Position numbers and translations under genes: made by a program | The notes under the pieces: generated by a model | Told to the model about the DNA's origin: nothing | The model's database searches: none | Seen by the model: the letters and a program-made list of their open reading frames with translations, nothing else | From: Clostridia bacterium | GTDB lineage: Bacteria; Bacillota; Clostridia; RGIG6154 | DNA: 64,000 nt | Direction of reading: 5' to 3' | Assembly: GCA_017626145.1 (NCBI GenBank) | Contig: JAGAJK010000044.1 | Location: forward strand, 54,897-118,896 | In this document: piece after piece, positions 32,627 through 42,073 of the stretch | Layout: every line of letters begins with the position of its first letter | Numbering within the stretch: the first letter of the stretch is position 1

Positions 32627-33496
32627 TTACCTCGAGTTAGTTCTTTCGTTATGCCATTCATTGAATACGCTGACATTTTCGGTTAGCTGGTCGTGGTACT
32701 TTGAAAATACACCTGCTACCGCAATATCGTTTGGTTTAAGAGTGGTAAAAATCGTATCATAAGTGTTCTTTATAAGTGCTCTTCGTTCTTCCTCGTTATG
32801 CTGAACAAGCATCTGTCCGCCTGCAAAAATCTTAAATGCAATTATCGGCTTTTCAATATTCTTAAGAACATTAAGCATAACAGGTCTGTCTTCGGGGACA
32901 ATTACAATACCCGACTTGCTTTTTCCTGTAATAAATCCGCTTTCCTCACCTTCACGCTGTCTGCGGAGATTATACATACAAGCCATATAAAAGTCAACAT
33001 CCCAACCTTCTTTTTCACATAATTCAACAAGTTCAGGATGATGTGTACCAAACCCGACAGGAACACCGCTTTCCTTTAATTTTCCAAGCATGGCAACGAT
33101 TTCATCGTTTCTTCCCGTTTCAAATCTTACATCGTTATATGTGCCTGAAAGATATAAACCTATAGGGTCAACCGACATCATCTGCTGAATGGTTATGTCA
33201 GCAGTCTGAAGAGATGTCATCAAAGGTCCCCAGGTCTGGAAAATAAAATTCATTTTTCCGCCACTATTTCTGTAACGCTGAAGAATTCTTATAATATACG
33301 GGTCTGCCAGAGGAAGCATTGTATTAATACCAAGTTCCTCCATTTTATGCATTTCTTCAAGTATTTTTTCTTCGGTATAATAATTACGCATATCCGCACC
33401 CGGAACAAAATCCGTTATGTAGGAATGTCCGTTAAACGGATTATCGCCTATAATAAGCTTTGATACCTTATGGCCTAAAAAGTTAACATATTCCAT
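32627..33496 (-). CDS. Aldo-keto-reductase-like TIM-barrel protein, uncharacterised
   Basis: 289 residues with alternating beta/alpha segments: SKLIIGDNPFNGHSYITDF, NTMLPLADPYIIRILQRYRN, NFIFQTWGP, GVPVGFGTHHPELVELCEKEG, IIAFKIFAGGQM. The overall barrel pattern and the closing NDIAVAGVFSK are like aldo/keto reductases, but the standard Asp-Tyr-Lys-His tetrad is not obvious. It is a family found near glycoside-hydrolase-type genes in Clostridia and Bacteroidetes-like gut genomes. Function unknown. It is first gene of the operon with the Gfo/Idh/MocA protein, behind a promoter at 33535-33564. A CTCCTT-complement RBS is present. Confidence 0.65.
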   Translation of the reverse strand: MEYVNFLGHKVSKLIIGDNPFNGHSYITDFVPGADMRNYYTEEKILEEMHKMEELGINTMLPLADPYIIRILQRYRNSGGKMNFIFQTWGPLMTSLQTADITIQQMMSVDPIGLYLSGTYNDVRFETGRNDEIVAMLGKLKESGVPVGFGTHHPELVELCEKEGWDVDFYMACMYNLRRQREGEESGFITGKSKSGIVIVPEDRPVMLNVLKNIEKPIIAFKIFAGGQMLVQHNEEERRALIKNTYDTIFTTLKPNDIAVAGVFSKYHDQLTENVSVFNEWHNERTNSR

Positions 33497-33534
33497 ATCT
33501 TGTTCCTCCTTTAAGGATTCGTTTTTGCAATTTG

Positions 33535-33564
33535 ATTATAACAAAATTTTAAAAATCCAAACAA
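33535..33564 (-). promoter_or_regulatory. Promoter of the AKR-like / Gfo operon
   Basis: On the minus strand TTGTTT (33559-33564), 18-bp spacer, TATAAT (33535-33540), 39 nt before the start codon. Confidence 0.5.
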
Positions 33565-33595
33565 GTATATTTGTAGATATTTTCGGCAAATTTGT

Positions 33596-33635
33596 GTCAA
33601 AAAAACAAAGACTGTAAACAAATGCTTCACAGTCT
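33596..33635 (-). terminator. Terminator of the DUF4838 gene
   Basis: Stem AGACTGT / ACAGTCT (33609-33615, 33629-33635) followed on the minus strand by TTGTTTTTTTG. Confidence 0.7.
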
Positions 33636-33668
33636 ATGTTTCGTGTCGTTATCAAAAACTCTATTTAA

Positions 33669-35603
33669 TCATATATTTACTATATCCTGAGCTCCGGGGG
33701 ATTTTAAATTCTGTGCGTGGATGTATTCACCGAAATACAGGTGGTGGTCAAAGAAGCTCTGAATTTCAATTTCGAACTTACCGACTTCCACTCTTGCCTT
33801 CTGGAACAATTCCATCGCAAGGTCAATTTCACCTCTTGCCTTTGCAGACATCCAATCGGAAATAAGGTCGCAGAAGTCTGCGTGATAGCTAAGAAGCTTT
33901 AATGATATTGAACGAATTCTGGCATCTGCTCCTTTGTGTGATTCGATTAATTTTCTTCCTTCTTTTGTTATATTTCGTATCTGTGCAATTTTTTCAGCCC
34001 TTTCAGGGTCATAATGAACTTTTTCACGGTGCCAAGCTTCATCTCGTGAGAAAAAGCTGAAAGGCAGTGCATCCGAAATTTTTTCAAAATATTCGTAAAA
34101 CAGTTTCCAGTCCTTGCCGAAAGCACAGGAAAGGTATTCTTCTGCTATTTCCTCGTAAGAAAGTGATGTGTCAAAAAGTGTTCGTGCGTATGTATAGAAC
34201 GACAAACCACTCGGGAAGAAGCACCTTTGTGTTCCGCAGGCGATAAGACCGTCAAAACCGTTTTCCTTATAAATCTTTATATCGTCATTAACCAGCTTTG
34301 CCTGCATAATTCCCGTAAGGTCATAGCACTGATGACGCCAGTAATGATACTCAAATGCAAGATTTGGTCCGCTCCATACCTTTTTCCATTCATCGAAATA
34401 ATCAAGGCTTGCACCTAATGTTGTGGGGAACTTATTCTTATTACGGTCATAAGGAACAATTTCTGTGTTTCCTCTTCCTTCGGGAATTGAATATGCGTAG
34501 CTTCTGAAAATCGGGCAGAAGCTTAAAACAAATCTGTCAGGATTTTTAATACGTTCCTCAACAGGCGCCCAGGTAGTGTCCGTATATGAAATAAAGGATA
34601 TTTTGGTATCAAGGTTTGCTTTTGTCAGCTTCTCGTCAATCTGATTAAGAAGCATCACGTACCAATCGGAAGTAGTCTTTTTTCTGCAGTTTTCACATTC
34701 ACACTGATTTCTTGAACCGTCCGCAAGTGACACGTTTAAATAATCAACATTGCTGTGATTTTCTGCAAAAGCTGTTATATAACTTGAAACCATATCTCTT
34801 GCTTCATCATTCGACATACAGAACTGTGTACAGCACACAGAATCACCGTAAAGCTTTCTTTCACCGCCAAGAAGTGCAAAGAAATGCGCTTTGTCTTCGG
34901 GCAGGCTTTTTTCATCATCCTTAAGACCAAAAGGAAGATAATTAAAACCGTGACCCATATCGTGAAACTGTAAGCCTCGTTTTTCGATTTCCGTTTCACA
35001 CTGTCTTTTCCATTGAAGAATCTGCTCGTCAGACACAGCTTCGGTCGTATAATTTTCTTCGTTTCCAATATGTAAATAATAACGTTCATAAAACTGCTTT
35101 GGATTTACAAACTGAATAAAATATACGTTAAGACCAATCTTAGGTGCAAAGTCAATTGAATCAATCACACTCTGTTGAAACTGCGAGCCTTCGCTGCACC
35201 AGCCACGGTAGCGGTTTGTTGGCATAAAACGATATTTTACAGGCTTTATATCCTGCATTGGTATGTATTCACCGTCAATTCCCGGCATAAGCCATCTGCA
35301 ACCATTCTGTCTTAAATATTCGTAAACCGACAAAAGCACCGAACGGTAATTTGACCCCGCAATAATACCGCCTTTTTCGTCACAATCTATGTACAATATA
35401 TCGTCAAGAACAGTATCCTTTGCATCCGACACATCAAGATTAAAATCCTGCATAAGACCAAGTCTGAAGCCGTCCTTTGCTTCGGGATTAAAATATATTT
35501 TAATGTTACCGCACTCCGGCATCATCATTCTTAAATATTTTTTCAGTTCCTCTGCAGCATAGTCAATAACATCGTTTGAAGTGACTTTATTAATTGTAAG
35601 CAT
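33669..35603 (-). CDS. DUF4838 glycosidase-like protein
   Basis: 644 residues. The first ~110 residues look like the alpha-glucuronidase N-terminal fold (VIDYAAEELKKYLRMMMPE, YEYLRQNGCRWLMPG). The rest matches DUF4838-type catalytic regions: NRYRGWCSEGSQFQQS, HDMGHGFNYLPFG, CQCENCRKKTTSDWY, AFEYHYWRHQCYDL, and CGTQRCFFPSGLSFYTYARTLFD. The family relates to GH67/GH115-like barrels, but catalytic residues are not assigned. There is no signal peptide, so it acts inside the cell on imported saccharides. It lies downstream of the FAD oxidoreductase; a small hairpin (35622-35657) sits in the 58-nt gap. Confidence 0.8.
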   Translation of the reverse strand: MLTINKVTSNDVIDYAAEELKKYLRMMMPECGNIKIYFNPEAKDGFRLGLMQDFNLDVSDAKDTVLDDILYIDCDEKGGIIAGSNYRSVLLSVYEYLRQNGCRWLMPGIDGEYIPMQDIKPVKYRFMPTNRYRGWCSEGSQFQQSVIDSIDFAPKIGLNVYFIQFVNPKQFYERYYLHIGNEENYTTEAVSDEQILQWKRQCETEIEKRGLQFHDMGHGFNYLPFGLKDDEKSLPEDKAHFFALLGGERKLYGDSVCCTQFCMSNDEARDMVSSYITAFAENHSNVDYLNVSLADGSRNQCECENCRKKTTSDWYVMLLNQIDEKLTKANLDTKISFISYTDTTWAPVEERIKNPDRFVLSFCPIFRSYAYSIPEGRGNTEIVPYDRNKNKFPTTLGASLDYFDEWKKVWSGPNLAFEYHYWRHQCYDLTGIMQAKLVNDDIKIYKENGFDGLIACGTQRCFFPSGLSFYTYARTLFDTSLSYEEIAEEYLSCAFGKDWKLFYEYFEKISDALPFSFFSRDEAWHREKVHYDPERAEKIAQIRNITKEGRKLIESHKGADARIRSISLKLLSYHADFCDLISDWMSAKARGEIDLAMELFQKARVEVGKFEIEIQSFFDHHLYFGEYIHAQNLKSPGAQDIVNI

Positions 35604-35621
35604 ACAGTTTCTCCCTTCAGC

Positions 35622-35657
35622 CTCAACAAACCAACGCCAAAGGTGTTTGTTAAGGTT
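35622..35657 (-). repeat. Intercistronic inverted repeat
   Basis: CCTTAACAAAC paired with GTTTGTTGAGG around a loop of about 13 nt, between the FAD-oxidoreductase stop and the DUF4838 start. There is no T-tract, so it may be a processing or stability element. Confidence 0.5.
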
Positions 35658-35661
35658 ATAC

Positions 35662-36849
35662 TTATTTTAAATGTGTTGCCACATAATTTCCTACATATTC
35701 GCCGATAACAGATGCCGTTCCTGTTACACGGTAGGATGAATGAGCGTAAAAGTCACCACTTATACATCTTCCTGCTGTATACAGATTTTTAATATCCTTT
35801 GTTTTTGCACAGCGAAGGGGTACATCGTAAGGAAGTGCTTTTCCTCTTCCTTTTTTTGCTTCATCCTCATCTACTTTATTATTAAGTGCGTGAACATCCA
35901 TAGGGAAATGCACTCTGCACATAGCGTCATCAAATTTCTTTCCCTCAAGAACATCTTGGTGGGTTAAAGTATATTCACCCTTAATTCTTCTGCCCTCACG
36001 GATTCCTATTGAATCAGCAGTTGCAACCAGAGTTAAATTTTTCCACACACCGCCATAGCTTCTTAATTTATTTATTATTTCGTTGATTTCTTTTCTTGCG
36101 TTTATTGTTGCCTTTGTTATATCCCTGTTACTTGTTGGAAGCACATCGTATTCGTGATTAAGCATCGCCATAAAAATGGGACTGTTTTCATGAAGCCTTG
36201 TAAAAAAAGGCGATTTATAAGAAGGATTTATTCCTGCCTTTTCCATATCCTCCAGTTTTTTTGCTTTGCAGCCAAAAGGATTTATAAAATTATCGTATTC
36301 ATCAAATTCTTTTCCGCCGATACCCGTTACCAGCGCACAAAGGCTCATAGGCTGAGTTTTGGAGTCTTTATTACCTATTTCATAGCTGCAACCGCTTAAG
36401 TACGACAAATCCCCGTCACCTGTTGCGTCTATAAAATATTTTGCTTCAAATGTTTCTTTGCCTGATTTTGATACAGTTTCTATGCATTTAATTTCACCGT
36501 TTTCAACAAAGGAATCACTTACTACCGTATCAAGCAAAATCTCAACTCCTGAATTTAAACACATTTCCTCCAAAAGAAGCTTAACCGCTTCAGGATTTGC
36601 GGAAAAGCATGGTCCGTATTCACGACGTCTACCCTCGCCTCTTTTGGTAAGCTCCTCCATAATTTCGCATATAATTCCGCTTTTTTCTTTTATGTCAAGA
36701 AACCAGGATAAAAGTCCGCTTGTCCAGATTCCGCCAAGACATCCCTTTTTTTCAATTAAAAGCGTTTTAGCGCCTGCCCTTGCAGATGCGATTGCACCGC
36801 ATACTCCTGCCGGACCGCCACCGCAAACAATTACATCATATTCTTTCAT
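35662..36849 (-). CDS. FAD-dependent oxidoreductase (PF12831 type)
   Basis: 395 residues. The N-terminal dinucleotide fold is VIVCGGGPAGVCGAIASARAG, then IEKKGCLGGIWTSGLLSWFLD. FIDATGDGDLSYLSGC and the C-terminal NLYTAGRCISGDFYAHSSYRVTGTA complete the FAD-binding pattern. Clostridial homologues sit in carbohydrate-degradation clusters and their substrate is unknown. The start at 36849 is chosen because TGGAG lies 9 nt upstream; an upstream in-frame ATG at 36873 has no RBS. It leads the operon with the DUF4838 protein. Confidence 0.85.
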   Translation of the reverse strand: MKEYDVIVCGGGPAGVCGAIASARAGAKTLLIEKKGCLGGIWTSGLLSWFLDIKEKSGIICEIMEELTKRGEGRRREYGPCFSANPEAVKLLLEEMCLNSGVEILLDTVVSDSFVENGEIKCIETVSKSGKETFEAKYFIDATGDGDLSYLSGCSYEIGNKDSKTQPMSLCALVTGIGGKEFDEYDNFINPFGCKAKKLEDMEKAGINPSYKSPFFTRLHENSPIFMAMLNHEYDVLPTSNRDITKATINARKEINEIINKLRSYGGVWKNLTLVATADSIGIREGRRIKGEYTLTHQDVLEGKKFDDAMCRVHFPMDVHALNNKVDEDEAKKGRGKALPYDVPLRCAKTKDIKNLYTAGRCISGDFYAHSSYRVTGTASVIGEYVGNYVATHLK

Positions 36850-36923
36850 ATAAATCACTCCACATAAATACACTCATTTTTTTACATTTTAATGTGTTAA
36901 AAACACGATGCTTCATACTGTTC

Positions 36924-39590
36924 TTAAATAGTGTTTATATAAATCTCATCCGGTCGACACGCGGGCATCATTTCAGACATTTCATTCCATACCATTACTT
37001 TAATCCTATTGTATACATAGTTTACGTTATTGAATACAATATCCTCACCTTGATATGTATCAGAATATAAATTTACAAACTTGTCATCGGAGTATATCGC
37101 TAAAATAACAAGATTTCCATTTTCAATATTTTCACAGCTAATTGTAACGGTTTTTCCGTTATCAGATACGTTTGTTTCTATCGGTATAGAACAATGCAAA
37201 TCAGCATTAATTAAATTTGTATTTTCAACACCCTTATCAATTTCATTCCAAATCGTTTTACTCCCATTAAAAAATATATCTGTCAGTGCAGAGCAACCAT
37301 AAAACGCTTTATTTCCAATAACTGAAACTTTTTCAGGAATAGCAATATTCTTAAGTTCGTTGCAGTCTCTGAAAGCACCGTATTCTATTTTAATCTGAGT
37401 ATACTCCACATTTTTAAATTCTTTCTCAATATCCAAGCTGCTTAGATTTTTTGCTTTTACACCTGTAATTACAATTGCCTCATTATCGGTATAATAATAT
37501 AAATTCTCTGTTTCTTTAATAAGCTCGTGCTTCCTTTTTGCCGCAAAAGTTTCTCCGTATGTTCCTTCATACACATAAAATGTGTTAGTGGTGCTCACAA
37601 AAGCATTACCATAGATAGATGTAACTGATTTAGGAATTATTATTTTACTTAAGTTAGAACAGCTGTAAAAAGCAGAGTCGCCAATAGAAGTTACTTTATC
37701 GGGAATACTTAAATCCGCAAGCTTTTTACAATTGGAAAATGTTCCCGCTTCTATAGCTGTTATGCTACCAGGAAGTTCTATATAAGCTAATGAGGTACAA
37801 TTAGAAAATGCCCCACCTCGTATTTGGGTAATTGTTTCGGGTAAATAAATATTTTCAAGAGATGAGCATTTGTAAAATGCATTAACGCCGATTGTTTTTA
37901 AATTAGCAGGAAGGTTCACATCTTTTAGCGATGAACATTGATAAAAAAATCCCATTTCAAGATTGTTAATGCTGTCAGGTATTGTTATTTCTTCAAGCAA
38001 ATTACACGAATAGAATGCAAATGTTCCTATGTGCGTTACACTGTCAGGTATCGTTATTTCTTTCAAAGAATCACAATCCTTAAAAGCATAAGAACCTATG
38101 CTTTTAACACTTGACGGAATGGTTATACCGGTAACTTTCAAACAATTGCCAAAAGCTTCATCTGCTATTTCTGCAACCGGAAAACCATACATTTCTTCAG
38201 GAATTTCCACTGTCCCTTTGTAGGTACCTTGGCAACCGATAATTCTTATTTGATTTTCATCATTTATACTTATTCCTAACGGAGTACTGACATAATAACT
38301 CTTATTTTTATCAATCAAAAAACAATGCTTTTTTCTTGTAGCTGCATATTTATGAGCATATGAATATTCATATACATGAAGCACAACATTACTGTTAGCT
38401 CCATAAAAGGCATTAGCATGAATTGAAGTAATATCCTTGCCAATTACAACTTTTTCAAGACTCTTCATTCCATAGAAAGCATCTGTGCTGATCGTTGCGC
38501 CATCCGGGACAACTATCTCAGTTAAATATTTAAACTCTCCCATAAGTTCTTTGGTCAAGCGACTGCAGCTTAGTTTTAAATTATAGTCCCCTCCTGCAGG
38601 GCCGGCTGTTTTTATTTTCGCACAAGAATCTAACGAACTTTGTTCTGTGGATTCTATAGTGGAAGGTAGTGTAATGTCACATAAATTTCCGCAAAAGGCA
38701 AAAGCATCTTCCGAAATATGGGTTATTCCCTCAGGAATAACAATTTTAGAGATTCCTGCACCGTTAAATGCATTTGCCGGGATTTCTTTATTCCAGGAAA
38801 ATTCAATATTATACCCACCATTAACAGGCCCTGCTGTTAAAAGCTTGGGACATTTTGAAAAATTATCACTTCCCATTTCCGTTACACTTTGTGGGATTTT
38901 AACATATGTCAAAGAAGAACATTCTCTGAACACATGACCTCTGAGTCGTGTTATGCCCTCCGGAATTTCTATTGATTCCAAAGCAGAGCAATATGCAAAG
39001 GTTTGATAACCTAAATCCGTAATTGTTTCGGGAATAACTATATTTTTAAGATAAGCACAATCGAAAAAGGCTGCACTACCAATACTTGTAACTTCCGATG
39101 GAAAGACCATCGTTTCAATATTTGAACCCGAAAGTGCCTCTTCAGGAATATGCGTTGTCCAACCAAACTGAATATTATAATCTCCGCCTATAGGACCTGC
39201 CGACAAAAGCTTAGGGCACGCATAAAATGCATCACCACTTCCGAAATTTACAGTTGTTTCCGGAATTATAACCCTTTCAAGGGCTACACAAGTATTAAAT
39301 GCATAAGGTTCTATTGTTGTTACACTTTCCGGAATCTCTACGCCTGTAATATTAATGATCCCCGCAAATGCCTCTCTACCTATGCATGTCACCGGATATC
39401 CACCAAGTTCTTCAGGAATTATTACATTCCCACTCAAGCCATTATAGTCTATTATTGTTGCTTGATTCTCCGTTACTGTATATACATAACCATCCTCTGT
39501 GTAGGATGTTTCTGCATTTACCAATTCAAATATTCCAATTGTAACACATAATGTTATTACCAATATTAATGATTTCATTATCCTTTTCAT
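36924..39590 (-). CDS. Secreted BspA-like leucine-rich-repeat (LRR_5) protein
   Basis: 888 residues. A signal peptide (MKRIMKSLILVITLCVTIGIFELVNA) precedes more than twenty LRR_5/BspA units of about 23 residues, with the motif I.IP.SV..IG..AF..C..L. Three units carry an unusual insert with AGP-x(2)-GG/G-x-YN (about residues 131, 253 and 329). Two segments reading LH/FYVYEGTY and KHxLI split the repeats into blocks, as in other gut Clostridia. No C-terminal anchor or SLH motif is seen; it ends ACRPDEIYINTI. Such proteins are surface or secreted binding proteins. The start at 39590 follows GAGGAGAAG; the longer frame lacks a signal peptide. Confidence 0.88.
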   Translation of the reverse strand: MKRIMKSLILVITLCVTIGIFELVNAETSYTEDGYVYTVTENQATIIDYNGLSGNVIIPEELGGYPVTCIGREAFAGIINITGVEIPESVTTIEPYAFNTCVALERVIIPETTVNFGSGDAFYACPKLLSAGPIGGDYNIQFGWTTHIPEEALSGSNIETMVFPSEVTSIGSAAFFDCAYLKNIVIPETITDLGYQTFAYCSALESIEIPEGITRLRGHVFRECSSLTYVKIPQSVTEMGSDNFSKCPKLLTAGPVNGGYNIEFSWNKEIPANAFNGAGISKIVIPEGITHISEDAFAFCGNLCDITLPSTIESTEQSSLDSCAKIKTAGPAGGDYNLKLSCSRLTKELMGEFKYLTEIVVPDGATISTDAFYGMKSLEKVVIGKDITSIHANAFYGANSNVVLHVYEYSYAHKYAATRKKHCFLIDKNKSYYVSTPLGISINDENQIRIIGCQGTYKGTVEIPEEMYGFPVAEIADEAFGNCLKVTGITIPSSVKSIGSYAFKDCDSLKEITIPDSVTHIGTFAFYSCNLLEEITIPDSINNLEMGFFYQCSSLKDVNLPANLKTIGVNAFYKCSSLENIYLPETITQIRGGAFSNCTSLAYIELPGSITAIEAGTFSNCKKLADLSIPDKVTSIGDSAFYSCSNLSKIIIPKSVTSIYGNAFVSTTNTFYVYEGTYGETFAAKRKHELIKETENLYYYTDNEAIVITGVKAKNLSSLDIEKEFKNVEYTQIKIEYGAFRDCNELKNIAIPEKVSVIGNKAFYGCSALTDIFFNGSKTIWNEIDKGVENTNLINADLHCSIPIETNVSDNGKTVTISCENIENGNLVILAIYSDDKFVNLYSDTYQGEDIVFNNVNYVYNRIKVMVWNEMSEMMPACRPDEIYINTI

Positions 39591-39667
39591 TTCTTCTTCT
39601 CCTCTAACCAATAATATCATATTACTAAGCGTATCATAATCTTTCATGAAAATTTCTGCTATAAGCT

Positions 39668-39696
39668 ATTCTAACATAGAGGATTATTAAAGTCAA
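39668..39696 (-). promoter_or_regulatory. Promoter of the LRR-protein gene
   Basis: On the minus strand TTGACT (39691-39696), 17-bp spacer, TAGAAT (39668-39673). Confidence 0.6.
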
Positions 39697-39804
39697 CTAA
39701 AGATAAACAATTATCAACATTAGTTTAACAAAAAGGAATTTTGCGGTCAATGGAATATTTCTCACAATTTTATGTAATTTTTCGCCTCGCGGAGGTTATA
39801 TGGG

Positions 39805-39833
39805 TTGTAAAAAAACAAAAATTGTGGTAAAAT
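39805..39833 (+). promoter_or_regulatory. Candidate promoter of murT-gatD
   Basis: TTGTAA (39805-39810), 17-bp spacer, TAAAAT (39828-39833). The leader would be about 170 nt and includes a 10-bp hairpin at 39873-39898. Confidence 0.5.
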
Positions 39834-40009
39834 ATAAAGAAATGCATTTAAGTGATTTTGTTTCAAAAAAATAAGGAATGCAAATTTATGCATTCCTTCG
39901 TGCAAAAAGCACTAAAAAAGGGGCAGACATTTTAAAATGCCATATGTTTTGTGAGGTCAGTTACAGTATTAACATAAATCTGTTTTATTATACACGAAAA
40001 GAGGGAAAA

Positions 40010-41350
40010 ATGAGATACTTTTTTACGGTTTTTATTTGTAAAATTTTTATATTTGTGTTGCATCTGATGAAAAAACAGGCAACAAGTGCTCCCGGAAAGC
40101 TTGCCTTTAGGCTTTATCCGGATATTTTAAAGGAATTTGAAAAACGCACTAAAAAAGAAATTATTGCAGTTATGGGTACTAACGGCAAAACAACAACCAA
40201 TAATTTACTTGCCGACTGTCTTGAAAAGTGTGGCTTTGATGTTGTTTGCAACAGAATCGGTGCTAATATGGATGAAGGATCGGTTGTTGCTTACATTAAT
40301 AAAGCAAACCTTTTCGGAAAAATCAAATGCGATTACGCCTGTCTTGAAATGGACGAGGGCTGGGCAGAATATATTTTAAAATATATAACTCCCTCAAAGA
40401 TTGTTGTTACAAACCTTTTCCGTGACCAGCTTGACCGTTACGGCGAAATTGATACAACAATAGGCTTTTTAAGAAAAGCAATTTCACTTGCTCCAAATGC
40501 AACTTTATATATTAACGCAGACGATCCGCTGACGGTTGCAATGGCAAGTGTGTTTGACAATAAAAAGGTTTATTACGGGATAGAAAATAAGGTTCAGGAC
40601 GTTATCAGTACAAGCAAGGAAGGAAAATACTGTCTTAACTGCTCAAAGGAATTAAAATACGAATTCAATCATTTCAGTCAGCTTGGAAAATACAGCTGTG
40701 ACTGCGGCTTTATCCGTCCTGAAATTAATTTTAATGCCGAAAACATAAGTGTTTTCCCAACACTTAAAATGAACGTTACCTCCTATGGCGATATAACCTT
40801 TCCTGTAAGAGGAATGTATAATGCATACAATGTTTTGGCTGTTCTTTCGGTTTGTGATAATTTAAACGCCGATAAAGAAAAGGTAAAAAAAGCATTAAAT
40901 GAATACACACCTCAGGCAGGAAGAATGGAGCATTTTAACATAGGCGGAAAGGATTTATATTTAATTCTTGCCAAAAATCCCACCGGATTTAACCAAAGTG
41001 TTGCAAGCGTTAACGACGACCCGAGAACAAAGGATGTTGTTATTTCCATAAATGACGGTCTTGGTGACGGAAAAGACGTTACCTGGCTATGGGATGTTGA
41101 TTTTGAAAACTTAATTAAGGACGAAATAAAAAGCTATCATACGTCAGGCAGACGTTATGCCGATATGGCACTAAGACTTAAATATATGGGTGTTGAAACA
41201 GACAAAATAAGCTTTGCAAAGGACTTAAAAGCAACTCTGAACTCTCTTTCAGGATCAGAAAATGAATGCATTTATGTTCTTGCCAACTATACTGCCCTTT
41301 TTGAAGCAAGAGCGGTAATAACGGAGGTGTGCAATGGACATAAAAATTAA
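40010..41350 (+). CDS. murT: Lipid II isoglutaminyl synthase, ligase subunit MurT
   Basis: 446 residues of the Mur-ligase fold. The ATP loop is MGTNGKTTTNN (near 58-68). A four-cysteine zinc ribbon (CLNC...CDCGF, near 225-250) is inserted in the central domain, a feature of MurT. EMDEGWAEYILKYITPSKIVVTNLFRDQLDRYGE is also typical. With GatD it amidates the alpha-carboxyl of D-Glu in lipid II. The start at 40010 is preceded by GAGGG; the longer frame to 39878 crosses a hairpin. An N-terminal hydrophobic helix may associate it with the membrane. It overlaps gatD by 17 nt. Confidence 0.93.
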   Translation: MRYFFTVFICKIFIFVLHLMKKQATSAPGKLAFRLYPDILKEFEKRTKKEIIAVMGTNGKTTTNNLLADCLEKCGFDVVCNRIGANMDEGSVVAYINKANLFGKIKCDYACLEMDEGWAEYILKYITPSKIVVTNLFRDQLDRYGEIDTTIGFLRKAISLAPNATLYINADDPLTVAMASVFDNKKVYYGIENKVQDVISTSKEGKYCLNCSKELKYEFNHFSQLGKYSCDCGFIRPEINFNAENISVFPTLKMNVTSYGDITFPVRGMYNAYNVLAVLSVCDNLNADKEKVKKALNEYTPQAGRMEHFNIGGKDLYLILAKNPTGFNQSVASVNDDPRTKDVVISINDGLGDGKDVTWLWDVDFENLIKDEIKSYHTSGRRYADMALRLKYMGVETDKISFAKDLKATLNSLSGSENECIYVLANYTALFEARAVITEVCNGHKN

Positions 41351-42047
41351 ACATTTATACCCCGATTTTCTTAACCTTTACGGTGACAAAGGCAACATTG
41401 CCGTTCTTAAGACAAGGTGCGAGAAAAGAAATATTAATGTTACCGTTTATGAAATGACAAAGGATAATTTTTCTCTTGACGATTGTGATATTCTTCTTTT
41501 AGGCGGAGGATACGAGCGTGAGCAGAAATTTGTTTTAAATGAGCTCAAGGCTTTTAAGGACGATATTAAAGATTATATTGAAAATGGCAAGGTAATGCTT
41601 GCTCTTTGCGGCGGTTTTGAAATGCTCGGCTCTTACGAAAGCTCCGACGAAGGGCTTGAAATACTTAACATATCCACAGCATTTAAAGAAAAGCGTTTAA
41701 TGGGCGATATTGTTATTGAATGCGGCACAGAAAACGAAAAATACGATGTTGTAGGTTTTGAAAACCACGCAGGAAGAGTTGACATTAAAGATTACACCCC
41801 TTTCGGAAGAGTAAAGCACGGCTTCGGAAATGATGACTGCAAAGGCTTTGAAGGTCTTGTTTACAAGAATTTATTTGCAACCCACCTTCACGGACCATTG
41901 CTTCCCAAAAATCCGGTTCTTGCGGATTTGATAATTTCAAAAGCTTTAAAAAACAAGTACGAAAGCTTTGAACAATTAGAACCTCTTGATGATAGTTTTG
42001 AACAGGAGGCACACAATAATATTGTGCTAAAACTCAAAAAAGAGTGA
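41334..42047 (+). CDS. gatD: Lipid II isoglutaminyl synthase, glutaminase subunit GatD
   Basis: 237 residues of the class-I glutamine amidotransferase fold, CobB/CobQ type. Motifs are YGDKGNIAVL (16-25), LLLGGGYEREQ, nucleophile Cys92 in ALCGGFEMLG, and His186 in THLHGPLLPKNP. It hydrolyses glutamine and passes ammonia to MurT. It overlaps murT by 17 nt, indicating coupled translation and a 1:1 complex. Confidence 0.95.
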   Translation: MDIKIKHLYPDFLNLYGDKGNIAVLKTRCEKRNINVTVYEMTKDNFSLDDCDILLLGGGYEREQKFVLNELKAFKDDIKDYIENGKVMLALCGGFEMLGSYESSDEGLEILNISTAFKEKRLMGDIVIECGTENEKYDVVGFENHAGRVDIKDYTPFGRVKHGFGNDDCKGFEGLVYKNLFATHLHGPLLPKNPVLADLIISKALKNKYESFEQLEPLDDSFEQEAHNNIVLKLKKE

Positions 42048-42073
42048 AACTATTTCCGGAAGTTTTTAACCTT

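Larger units (their letters stand above)
39591..40009. other. 419-nt divergent intergenic region
   Basis: It carries the LRR-gene promoter (39668-39696, minus) and a candidate murT promoter (39805-39833, plus). A GC-rich palindrome GCCTCGCGGAGG lies near 39785, and a hairpin AAGGAATGCA / TGCATTCCTT (about 39873-39898) followed by GTGC / GCAC lies in the murT leader. No gene is supported: the frame opening at 39878 passes through the hairpin and has no RBS. Confidence 0.6.

Noticed and set aside
39878..40009. 44-residue N-terminal extension of MurT
   Set aside because: It crosses a terminator-like hairpin with no RBS; the ATG at 40010 follows GAGGG and matches the family start.
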